Below, in pieces: positions 6,684-13,381 of a DNA stretch of 16,767 nt (positions are counted from its first letter, which is position 1; the number at the start of each line of letters is the position of its first letter). The DNA comes from JBMNRY01 sp050944915. GTDB taxonomy: Bacteria; Bacillota; Limnochordia; JAAZLZ01. Position numbers and translations under genes: made by a program. The notes below the pieces were generated by a model that saw only the letters and a list, made by a program, of their open reading frames with translations, did not search any database and had not been told where the DNA came from. Location: contig JBMNRY010000040.1 in the NCBI GenBank assembly GCA_050944915.1, positions 1 to 16,767 on the forward strand. Reading direction: 5' to 3'.

Positions 6684-8837
6684 ATGGAAAAAGTCTTTCA
6701 CCTGGAAATGGCAGGTCATCCATTATCATTAGAGGTGAACAAATACGCTAAGCAAGCTAACGGCTCTGTTTTGGTCCGTTACGGTGACACAGTCGTCTTG
6801 GTCACCGCGACCATGAGCCAAGAACCCCGACAGGGGATCGATTTCTTCCCCCTGTTGGTCGATTACGAAGAAAAAATGTACTCTATCGGCAAAATCCCCG
6901 GTGGTTTCATCCGTCGGGAAGGACGGCCAAGCGAAAATGCTGTCCTGTCGGCCCGCATGATCGACCGGGTTATCCGTCCCTTGTTCCCCGAGGGATTTCG
7001 CAACGATGTCCAAGTGGTAGCCACCATCCTTTCGGTGGATAAAGACAAGCCACCGACAATACCGGCTATGTTCGGCGCCTCGGTCGCCTTAGGTGTCTCC
7101 GATATCCCCTTCGACGGCCCCATCGCCGGAGTAGTGGTCGGTCTAATCGATGGAGAATTCATCCTCAATCCGACGGTAGAAGAACAGGCCGAAAGTGAAA
7201 TGGAACTGGTGGTCGCGGGAAGCAAAGATGCGGTGATCATGGTTGAAGCGGGGGCTAAGGAAGTCTCTGAAGAAACAGTCCTCGATGGAATCGCCTTCGG
7301 CCACGCCGAGATTAAGAAGTTGGTGGCCTCCCAGGAAGAGATCATCGCCGAAATGGGGAAAGAAAAGCTGCCCATCGAGCTCTACACCGTTCCTGAAGAG
7401 TTGGAACAACAAGTCCGCTCCCATGCCACCCCGTTAATCCAAGGGGCCATCAAGAATAGTGATAAGCTCTCCCGGGAAGCTGCAACAAAGGAAGCCAAAG
7501 AGGCTGCCCACCAACACTTCCAAGAACAGCTAGAAGAAGAAGCCTATCTAGAAGTCGCTAAGGATATCAACTACGTCCTCGATCAAATCATCAAAGATGA
7601 AGTCCGCCGTCTCGTCACCGAAGAGGGAACCAGGGTCGACGGACGGGGCTTAGACGAAATCAGACCCATCAGCTGCGAAGTCGGGTTACTACCCCGAGCC
7701 CACGGTTCAGGTCTCTTTACCAGGGGACAAACCCAAGCTCTCTCCGTCTGTACCCTTGGGGTGAAATCCGATGAACAGATGATCGACGATCTACAAGATG
7801 AAGATACCAAACGTTACCTACACCATTACAACTTCCCCGGCTATTGCGTCGGAGAGGTAAGACCCATGCGCTCCCCTGGACGCCGGGAAATCGGCCATGG
7901 TGCCCTAGCAGAACGGGCCCTGTTACCGGTCATCCCCTCGGAAGAGGAATTTCCCTACACCATCCGTGTTGTTTCCGAAATCCTCGAATCCAACGGTTCT
8001 TCCTCCCAAGCTAGTATTTGTGGTAGCAGCCTCTGCCTCATGGATGCCGGTGTACCCATTAAAAAGCCGGTGGCCGGGATCGCCATGGGGTTAGTTAAAT
8101 ACGGGGAAAAATTTGCCATCCTCACCGATATCCAAGGTTTGGAAGATGCCCTGGGTGATATGGACTTTAAAGTGGCCGGCACTCGCGATGGCATTACCGC
8201 TTTGCAGATGGATATCAAGATCAGCGGTGTTTCCCGGGAGATCTTAACTCAAGCCCTGGAACAAGCCCGCAAGGGACGGAATTTCATCCTCGATAAGATG
8301 GAAGAGGCCATCGCCGCTCCCCGGGAGGATATCTCCGTCTATGCGCCACGGATCGTCAAGCTAACCATCCCCGTCGATAAGATCCGGGATGTCATCGGAC
8401 CTGGTGGTAAGACCATCCGCAAGATCATCGAAGAAACGGGCGTGACCATCGATATTGAGGACGATGGCCAGGTTTATATCGCTTCGGTAGATGAAGAAGC
8501 ATCCCGAAAGGCCGTCCACCAAGTTGAACGACTGGTCAAGGATGTGGAAGTCGGTGAAGCCTACCTGGGAACGGTCAAACGAGTCACCAATTTCGGTGCC
8601 TTTGTGGAAATCCTCCCCGGCAAGGAAGGTTTAGTCCACATTTCCAAACTGGACCACAAACGGGTCGCCAAGGTGGAAGATGTGGTCAATGTCGGTGATG
8701 AAGTCATGGTCAAAGTCATCGAAATCGATAGCCAGGGACGAATTAACCTCTCCCGTAAGGATTTACTCCCTCGCGAAGAGGGTGAATCAGTGCCTTCGGA
8801 AGCACGGTCATCAGGTCGCAGAACAAACCGTAAGTAA
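6684..8837 (+). CDS. pnp: Polyribonucleotide nucleotidyltransferase (PNPase)
   Basis: PNPase degrades RNA 3'-to-5' by phosphorolysis and can add tails in reverse; it is a major RNA-turnover enzyme in Firmicutes. The 717-residue product has the full layout: a first RNase PH domain (KIPGGFIRREGRPSENAVL), an all-helical linker (about 220-300) and a second RNase PH domain. The second domain carries LFTRGQTQAL and DALGDMDFK, with D488, D494 and K496 matching the known catalytic set. A KH domain follows, with its GPGG loop at 572-575, then an S1 domain from about 624 with GAFVEILPGKEGLVHIS. AGGAGGT (6671-6677) lies 6 nt before ATG 6684. The rpsO-pnp order is nearly universal. Confidence 0.99.
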   Translation: MEKVFHLEMAGHPLSLEVNKYAKQANGSVLVRYGDTVVLVTATMSQEPRQGIDFFPLLVDYEEKMYSIGKIPGGFIRREGRPSENAVLSARMIDRVIRPLFPEGFRNDVQVVATILSVDKDKPPTIPAMFGASVALGVSDIPFDGPIAGVVVGLIDGEFILNPTVEEQAESEMELVVAGSKDAVIMVEAGAKEVSEETVLDGIAFGHAEIKKLVASQEEIIAEMGKEKLPIELYTVPEELEQQVRSHATPLIQGAIKNSDKLSREAATKEAKEAAHQHFQEQLEEEAYLEVAKDINYVLDQIIKDEVRRLVTEEGTRVDGRGLDEIRPISCEVGLLPRAHGSGLFTRGQTQALSVCTLGVKSDEQMIDDLQDEDTKRYLHHYNFPGYCVGEVRPMRSPGRREIGHGALAERALLPVIPSEEEFPYTIRVVSEILESNGSSSQASICGSSLCLMDAGVPIKKPVAGIAMGLVKYGEKFAILTDIQGLEDALGDMDFKVAGTRDGITALQMDIKISGVSREILTQALEQARKGRNFILDKMEEAIAAPREDISVYAPRIVKLTIPVDKIRDVIGPGGKTIRKIIEETGVTIDIEDDGQVYIASVDEEASRKAVHQVERLVKDVEVGEAYLGTVKRVTNFGAFVEILPGKEGLVHISKLDHKRVAKVEDVVNVGDEVMVKVIEIDSQGRINLSRKDLLPREEGESVPSEARSSGRRTNRK

Positions 8838-8861
8838 TGTCCTTCGAACTCTTTTCCATGT

Positions 8862-8899
8862 ACATAAACCGCGGGATTCTCTCCGGTTTATGTTTTTTT
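8862..8899 (+). terminator. Intrinsic terminator after pnp
   Basis: ACATAAACCG (8862-8871) is a perfect 10-bp complement of CGGTTTATGT (8884-8893), with a 12-nt loop and a T run at 8893-8899. It starts 24 nt after the pnp stop. Only 25 nt separate the T run from the next start codon. The downstream gene must therefore rely on read-through or on a promoter inside or upstream of this hairpin; I could not identify one. Confidence 0.92.
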
Positions 8900-8924
8900 A
8901 TGTCCTAAGTTAGGGGGGAGACAA

Positions 8925-9995
8925 GTGATCCGTACCCGTCCTGGTATAGTCACCGGCATCCGCCGGCAAAGACCCGGTATTAGCTGGGTTGATTTAGAAC
9001 TAGAAGATGGGCCCGCCCGGGGGATCAATTTTACCCACTTGACGGGGCCCATCAGCGTCGGCCAGCGGGTCATCCTCAACACCACGGCGGTGGAACTCGG
9101 TTTAGGCAGTGGAGGATGGCATTTCATCATCCATATCGAAGGACAAGAACACCTCGATCCATCCCCCGGGGGACATATTATGAAACTGCGTTACACCCCC
9201 TTACAGCTGAAGGTCTGTAGTATTGAAGAAGAAGCTAGTCCCCACCATGCTATCCTCGAGGAGAAAGACAGCCTGGATGGCCTGCCGGTCATCGTCGGCA
9301 CCTTACACAGCCAACTGGTTCCCGCCCTGGTGGCGGCCTTGGAAGAAAGGCCAGGCTTGTCCATCGCCTATATTATGACCGATGGTGCCGCGCTGCCCAT
9401 AAGCTTTAGTGACACCGTAGCCAAGCTACGGGATCGAGGCCTTCTGGCGGGGACCATTACCATCGGTCATGCCTTCGGCGGCGATTTGGAAGCTGTTAAC
9501 ATCTACAGCGGTTTATTGGCCGCTAAATGGGTTCTAGGGGCCCAATTGGCTATCGTGACCATGGGACCAGGCACCGTCGGCACCGGGACACCATGGGGTA
9601 GTACCTCCCTGGAACAAGCTTCCATCCTCGATGCTGTCCACGCCTTGAAAGGGGTAGGGATCGCCTTGCTGCGCCTTAGTTTTGCCGATCCTAGGGAACG
9701 CCACCGGGGCATCAGCCATCATTGTCTCACTAGCCTCGCCCGGTTAACCTATAGTCCCGCCCATGTGGTGGTGCCGAGAATGAAAGAAGGGGCTAAAGCT
9801 GCCTTCATCGAAGCCCAACTGAAGGCTCTACCTCCACGCCATCCCATCGTCTACGCTTCCGGAGAGCGAGGACTGGCAGCTTTAAGCAGGGATCAGTGGC
9901 AAGTGACTACCATGGGCCGCAGCCTAGCGGAAGATCGGGAATTCTTCCAAAGTGCCTGTGCTGCCGGGGAATATGGTAGTTCATTAATCAATTAG
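8925..9995 (+). CDS. DUF3866 family protein, function unknown
   Basis: I recognise this 356-residue protein as a DUF3866 member. No function is established for the family. The N-terminal 70 residues look like a small beta-rich domain (GIVTGI, WVDLELEDG, GQRVILNTTAVELGLGSGGWHF). The rest contains conserved-looking loops: TDGAALP (152-158), GHAFGGD (181-187), GPGTVGTGTPWG (214-225) and DPRERHRGISHH (255-266). The Gly-rich loops and the His/Arg cluster suggest a phosphate- or metal-binding site, but that is inference. There is no signal peptide or membrane segment, so the protein is probably cytoplasmic. The GTG start at 8925 follows GGGGGGAG (8913-8920) by 4 nt. The gene lies 14 bp before the EndoQ-like gene, and in my recollection such pairing near spoIIM recurs in clostridia. 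Confidence 0.85.
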   Translation: MIRTRPGIVTGIRRQRPGISWVDLELEDGPARGINFTHLTGPISVGQRVILNTTAVELGLGSGGWHFIIHIEGQEHLDPSPGGHIMKLRYTPLQLKVCSIEEEASPHHAILEEKDSLDGLPVIVGTLHSQLVPALVAALEERPGLSIAYIMTDGAALPISFSDTVAKLRDRGLLAGTITIGHAFGGDLEAVNIYSGLLAAKWVLGAQLAIVTMGPGTVGTGTPWGSTSLEQASILDAVHALKGVGIALLRLSFADPRERHRGISHHCLTSLARLTYSPAHVVVPRMKEGAKAAFIEAQLKALPPRHPIVYASGERGLAALSRDQWQVTTMGRSLAEDREFFQSACAAGEYGSSLIN

Positions 9996-10009
9996 GGAAG
10001 GGGATTCCT

Positions 10010-11164
10010 TTGCCCAGCTACTATGCTGATTTACATATCCACATCGGCCGGACCGGCGCTGGCCGACCGGTGAAAATTACCGCCTCGCCCCGACTAACCT
10101 TGGAAGCCATCCTCGAAGAGGCTTGGAGGAGAAAGGGTCTGCAAATAATTGGCATCATCGATTGTGCCAGCCCTGGGGTCTTAGCTGATCTGGACGGATT
10201 AGTCGGTAGAGAGCTCCTGCGAGAGCAATCGGGAGGGGGACTCCTGTATCGCTCCCAACTCCTTTTGATCCCGGGATGCGAACTGGAAGTGAAGATGGGT
10301 CGGGGTCGAGGCCATCTCCTCAGCTATTTTCCCCGTTTAGAAAATGTCAAAGGCTTCTCCCAAGCCCTCGACCCTTACGTGACCAATCGGGAACTGAGCA
10401 CCCAGCAAATAGCTTTAACGGCCGATCAACTCTTGGAACTAACCTTGGAGCACCAGGGGGTTTTAATTCCCGCCCATGTCTTCACACCCCACCGCAGTCT
10501 TTTGGGCAGCTGTGTCGATGAGCTCCGTGAGGCATTCCCCGCCGGTAAGGATTATCTTCTAGGGATCGAATTGGGCCTAAGCGCCGATTCTTTTATGGCC
10601 GATCGCATATCCCAGCTGGCGTCTTTAGCCTTTTTGACCAGTTCCGATGCCCACTCCTTACCCCGTATCGGACGGGAACATACCCAATTTAAGCTCCAAG
10701 AATTGGCCTTTGGACCTTTAATCCAAGCCCTCAAAGGACAAGGAGGCAACGCCATTGTTGCCAACTATGGATTAGATCCCCGCTTAGGGAAGTATTACCA
10801 CAGCTGTTGTGGTCGCTGTGGAAGTCTCCAAGGCCACAAGACTTGCGAGAAATGTGGTGGGACGATGAGCCCTGGGGTAGCCCAGAGGATCGACCAGTTA
10901 GGCGGTGATTACCGACCACCTCCGGGGCGTCCACCCTATCACCACCAAATCCCCTTGGCCTTTATCCCCGGTTGCGGACCAAAAACCATCACTAAATTGA
11001 TCGAAGCCTTCGGTAGTGAAATGGCCGTTCTCCACCAAGTCCCATGGGAGGACTTGCGCCCTTGTGTGGGTGAGACTATCGCTGACCGCATCCTTGCCAA
11101 TCGCCAAGGAACTATGGAGATCCAAGGGGGAGGGGGAGGTACTTATGGAAGAATCAAAGCTTAA
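10010..11164 (+). CDS. Endonuclease Q-like PHP domain / zinc finger protein (TIGR00375 family)
   Basis: The 384-residue protein fits the TIGR00375/Endonuclease Q family. Studied members nick DNA 5' of uracil, hypoxanthine and abasic sites. The PHP phosphoesterase domain shows DLHIH (7-11), GIIDC with D51, GCELE with E91, HVFTPH (156-161), IELGLSADS (186-194) and SSDAHS (211-216), all probable metal ligands. A four-cysteine zinc module (C267, C270, C279, C282) is followed by a hairpin-helix-like segment, IPGCGPKTITKLIEAFG, and the family's glycine-rich end (GGGGG 373-377, TYG). The TTG start at 10010 follows GGGAAGGGG (9995-10003) by 6 nt. The last 20 bp overlap the next gene. Activity on deaminated DNA is inferred from family membership. 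Confidence 0.88.
   Translation: MPSYYADLHIHIGRTGAGRPVKITASPRLTLEAILEEAWRRKGLQIIGIIDCASPGVLADLDGLVGRELLREQSGGGLLYRSQLLLIPGCELEVKMGRGRGHLLSYFPRLENVKGFSQALDPYVTNRELSTQQIALTADQLLELTLEHQGVLIPAHVFTPHRSLLGSCVDELREAFPAGKDYLLGIELGLSADSFMADRISQLASLAFLTSSDAHSLPRIGREHTQFKLQELAFGPLIQALKGQGGNAIVANYGLDPRLGKYYHSCCGRCGSLQGHKTCEKCGGTMSPGVAQRIDQLGGDYRPPPGRPPYHHQIPLAFIPGCGPKTITKLIEAFGSEMAVLHQVPWEDLRPCVGETIADRILANRQGTMEIQGGGGGTYGRIKA
11126..11140 (+). promoter_or_regulatory. Ribosome binding site embedded in the EndoQ glycine tail
   Basis: GGGGGAGGGGGAGGT encodes part of the glycine-rich C-terminus of the EndoQ-like protein and also supplies GGAGGT 4 nt before ATG 11145. This site decides the start of the phosphatase gene, whose frame is otherwise open much further upstream. 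Confidence 0.75.
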
Positions 11165-11792
11165 ACTCATACTCCTTCGTCACGGAGAGACTGATTATAA
11201 CCTTCAGGGCCGTTATCAAGGCCAGTCAGATGTTCCTTTAAGCGAAAGGGGTAGAAAGCAAGGGGAGTTGGTCGGCCGGCGCTTGGCTGGCCAATCCTTT
11301 GATTTCATAGTCTCCAGCGATCTAAGCCGCGCCCAGGAGACCGCTCAGATCGTCAACGGGTATTTGGGACTACCGATGTTTGTCGATAGTCGTTGGCGGG
11401 AAATCGCCTTCGGCCAATGGGAAGGCCATACCGCCCAAGAGATTGCCCAAGGCTGGCCCCAGGAGTTGCAAACTTGGCGGGAGGATCCATCCCGAGCCTG
11501 CCCTCCCGGAGGCGAAGCTCTCCTCGATGTCCAGGCCCGGCTCATGGAAGCCTTAGAAGATTTAGCGGCCCAACGGCCGGGACAGAATGGAATTATTGTC
11601 CTCCACGGCGGAGCCATCAGGATCATCTGTGCAACCATTCTAGGCTTGGATTTAACGAAGCGCTACCGCATACCTACCGATAACGGCAGTTTAACGACCA
11701 TAGCCAAGAAGGGCCCCCAATGGGCCTTGCTGACCATCAATGATGTGGCCCATCTGGCGGGAGAGCCCTGCGGAGGCGGCTTAGAGGTTTGA
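11145..11792 (+). CDS. Histidine phosphatase (phosphoglycerate mutase-like) family protein
   Basis: This 215-residue cytoplasmic enzyme of the histidine phosphatase superfamily shows the catalytic LRHGET motif with H13. SSDLSRAQETA (57-67) carries the conserved Arg, E86 in the REIAFGQWEG segment is the probable proton donor, and the second catalytic His is H154 in VLHGGAIR. The substrate cannot be read from sequence. Close relatives include alpha-ribazole phosphatase (CobC), phosphoserine phosphatase and broad sugar-phosphate phosphatases; no cobalamin genes are nearby. ATG 11145 is chosen because it gives the family N-terminus and has the strong site at 11135-11140. It overlaps the EndoQ-like gene by 20 bp, so the two are probably co-translated. 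Confidence 0.93.
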   Translation: MEESKLKLILLRHGETDYNLQGRYQGQSDVPLSERGRKQGELVGRRLAGQSFDFIVSSDLSRAQETAQIVNGYLGLPMFVDSRWREIAFGQWEGHTAQEIAQGWPQELQTWREDPSRACPPGGEALLDVQARLMEALEDLAAQRPGQNGIIVLHGGAIRIICATILGLDLTKRYRIPTDNGSLTTIAKKGPQWALLTINDVAHLAGEPCGGGLEV

Positions 11793-11803
11793 GGATTTAG
11801 GTT

Positions 11804-11834
11804 TAATATTCCATTCCCTCCAGGCATATACATT
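11804..11834 (+). promoter_or_regulatory. Candidate sporulation (sigma-E type) promoter for spoIIM
   Basis: TAATATT (11804-11810) fits the sigma-E -35 consensus KMATATT. Downstream, CATATACA (11825-11832, 14-bp spacer) or TATACATT (11827-11834, 16-bp spacer) matches six of eight positions of CATACAMT. In B. subtilis spoIIM is transcribed by sigma-E. The -10 could also serve sigma-A, though I see no good -35 at the right distance. The start of transcription would fall near 11840. Confidence 0.5.
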
Positions 11835-11864
11835 TAGTGGACAAAGGCTGGAAGGGAGTGGAAT
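11808..11864 (+). promoter_or_regulatory. Long hairpin that would mask the spoIIM ribosome binding site
   Basis: ATTCCATTCCCTCCAG (11808-11823) pairs with CTGGAAGGGAGTGGAAT (11848-11864): 16 base pairs with one G-U pair and one bulged A, around a 24-nt loop. The 3' arm contains the spoIIM Shine-Dalgarno GAAGGGAG, just before ATG 11866. No T run follows, so this is not a terminator. The 5' arm overlaps the candidate promoter and would be present only in transcripts that read through from upstream. Confidence 0.7.
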
Positions 11865-11865
11865 C

Positions 11866-12483
11866 ATGATTAGAGAACATGTACAACGCAGGATCGTCAC
11901 TTATTTTTTCGTGGGCACCATTTTCTTCATGGGCCTAGTCTTCGGCGGCTTAGCAGTGGCTAATCTCCCGCCGGAACAAAGGCTCGATTTGAGCAATTAT
12001 TTGAGCACCCTTTGGCCGACCTTCTCCCAGGAATATCCTGGGGCCCGGGATGCCTTGGCCCGTCGTGCCATTATGGATAATGTGGTCAAAACCGTGGGTG
12101 TCATGTGGTTATTAGGATTATCCATCCTTGGAGCACCTTTAATCATGTTTGTCATCTTCCTCCGGGGATTTACCATCGGCTTTACCGTCGGTTTTCTACT
12201 GCAGGGTCAATGGTGGCAAGGAATCATCCTCACCATCGCGTCGGTCCTGCCCCATAATATCATTATCCTTCCGGCCATTTTGATGGCGGGAGCGGCCGCC
12301 ATCGGTTTTTCCTGGTCGACCATCCGCGTCCTAGCCGGTAAGCGGAATATCAATATTTACCAACAGTTGCTTTCGACGACGACCCTTACTTGTGTAGCGG
12401 CGGCCATGCTGGTGGGAGCCGCCTTTGTTGAAGCCTACATCACACCGGTCCTCATCGATTTCGCCCACAACTATCTGCTCTAA
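11866..12483 (+). CDS. spoIIM: Stage II sporulation protein M
   Basis: SpoIIM is an integral membrane protein of the engulfment machinery; with SpoIID and SpoIIP it drives septal peptidoglycan remodelling in the mother cell. The 205-residue product has about five hydrophobic segments (roughly 12-33, 73-98, 99-115, 118-150 and 168-195). It also has the family motif SVLPHNIIILPAI in the fourth, comparable to PHGIIEIPA in relatives. ATG 11866 follows GGGAG (11854-11858). The gene is 20 bp before xerD, the neighbour also seen in B. subtilis. A sporulation-specific promoter and an RNA hairpin precede it. Confidence 0.94.
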   Translation: MIREHVQRRIVTYFFVGTIFFMGLVFGGLAVANLPPEQRLDLSNYLSTLWPTFSQEYPGARDALARRAIMDNVVKTVGVMWLLGLSILGAPLIMFVIFLRGFTIGFTVGFLLQGQWWQGIILTIASVLPHNIIILPAILMAGAAAIGFSWSTIRVLAGKRNINIYQQLLSTTTLTCVAAAMLVGAAFVEAYITPVLIDFAHNYLL

Positions 12484-12503
12484 GATCTTGGAGGTTGAAA
12501 TTA

Positions 12504-13376
12504 GTGGTCACCAACGGGGAACTATTAGAAGGCTACATCCATTATCTCATGGTAGAACGGGGTTTGGCCGAAAACACGGTGGAGGGCTACGGCCGGGATT
12601 TAGCCGGGTTTTTGGAACATCTAAGCGAAAGGGAATTAAGCCAGGTGACCAGCCAGGATATCGTCGATTATTTACTGGCCCAAAAGGAACAACGGGCCCC
12701 GGCGACCATCGCCCGCCAACTGGCGGCCCTCAAGTCCTTCTTCAGCTTTCTCGTCCGGGAAAACCATTTAACCCACAACCCAACCCGGAACCTAGCTACC
12801 CCCCGGGGTCAACTGAAACTGCCCCAAGTGTTGACTGTGGAGGAAACCTGGGCCCTGTTGGAGCAGCCCGATACCAGCACCACCTTGGGCTTGCGGGACC
12901 GGGCTATGTTGGAACTCCTTTATGCCACGGGACTGCGGGTGTCGGAATTGGTAGGCTTGCAGGTAGAAAACATCAACTTAGAGTTAGGTTATTTGCGGAT
13001 CCGGGGCAAAGGGGATAAGGAACGGATCGTTCCGGTAGGGAAAACGGCTATCAAGTGGGTGGAAGCGTACTTGGAAGTCTGTCCCCACCATGGGCCCCTC
13101 TTCCTTAATCGCCGGGGCCGAGGTTTAACAAGGCAGGGTTTTTGGAAGATCATCAAGGAATACGGACGTCAGGCCGGCATCGATCAACGGATTACACCCC
13201 ACACATTGCGCCATACCTTTGCGACCCATCTATTGGAGTATGGAGCTGATTTACGGTCAGTCCAGGAATTATTAGGACATGCCGATATTAGTACCACCCA
13301 GATTTATACCCATGTGAGCCAAAGGCATTTGCGGGAGGTATACGACATCACCCATCCCCGGGCCAAAAAGGAGTAG
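12504..13376 (+). CDS. xerD: Site-specific tyrosine recombinase XerD
   Basis: XerD acts at the dif site to resolve chromosome dimers at cell division. The 290-residue product has the N-terminal SAM-like core-binding domain (LAENTVEGYGRDL, LAALKSFFSFLV). Its C-terminal catalytic domain has the complete set R145 (ATGLRVSEL), K169 (GKGDKER), H233 and R236 (HTLRH), H259 (LLGH) and Y268 (TQIYTH). The length is close to standard XerC/D (about 295-300). I choose GTG 12504, 9 nt after GGAGG (12490-12494); the in-frame TTG 12495 directly abuts that site. Position next to spoIIM and upstream of pdp favours XerD over other recombinases. Confidence 0.95.
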   Translation: MVTNGELLEGYIHYLMVERGLAENTVEGYGRDLAGFLEHLSERELSQVTSQDIVDYLLAQKEQRAPATIARQLAALKSFFSFLVRENHLTHNPTRNLATPRGQLKLPQVLTVEETWALLEQPDTSTTLGLRDRAMLELLYATGLRVSELVGLQVENINLELGYLRIRGKGDKERIVPVGKTAIKWVEAYLEVCPHHGPLFLNRRGRGLTRQGFWKIIKEYGRQAGIDQRITPHTLRHTFATHLLEYGADLRSVQELLGHADISTTQIYTHVSQRHLREVYDITHPRAKKE

Positions 13377-13381
13377 ATCCC

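Noticed and set aside
6863..7375. 170-codon minus-strand open frame inside pnp
   Set aside because: It covers the highly conserved first RNase PH domain of PNPase and shows only low-complexity composition.
8838..8924. LexA/SOS box controlling the EndoQ group
   Set aside because: GAAC occurs at 8821-8824 and 8846-8849, but neither has the matching half-site at the right distance.
11126..11140. Possible four-run G-quadruplex
   Set aside because: There are only two runs of five G and one of two, so a classic three-layer quadruplex is not formed; only a weak two-layer form is possible.
11016..11144. Longer phosphatase reading frame starting at 11016
   Set aside because: It would overlap EndoQ by about 150 bp and add a tail absent from the family; a strong ribosome site sits just before ATG 11145.
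12425..13018. 197-codon open frame bridging spoIIM and xerD in another frame
   Set aside because: The translation is Gly/Pro/Arg-rich and lies over the well-defined xerD catalytic domain; it has no support as a gene.
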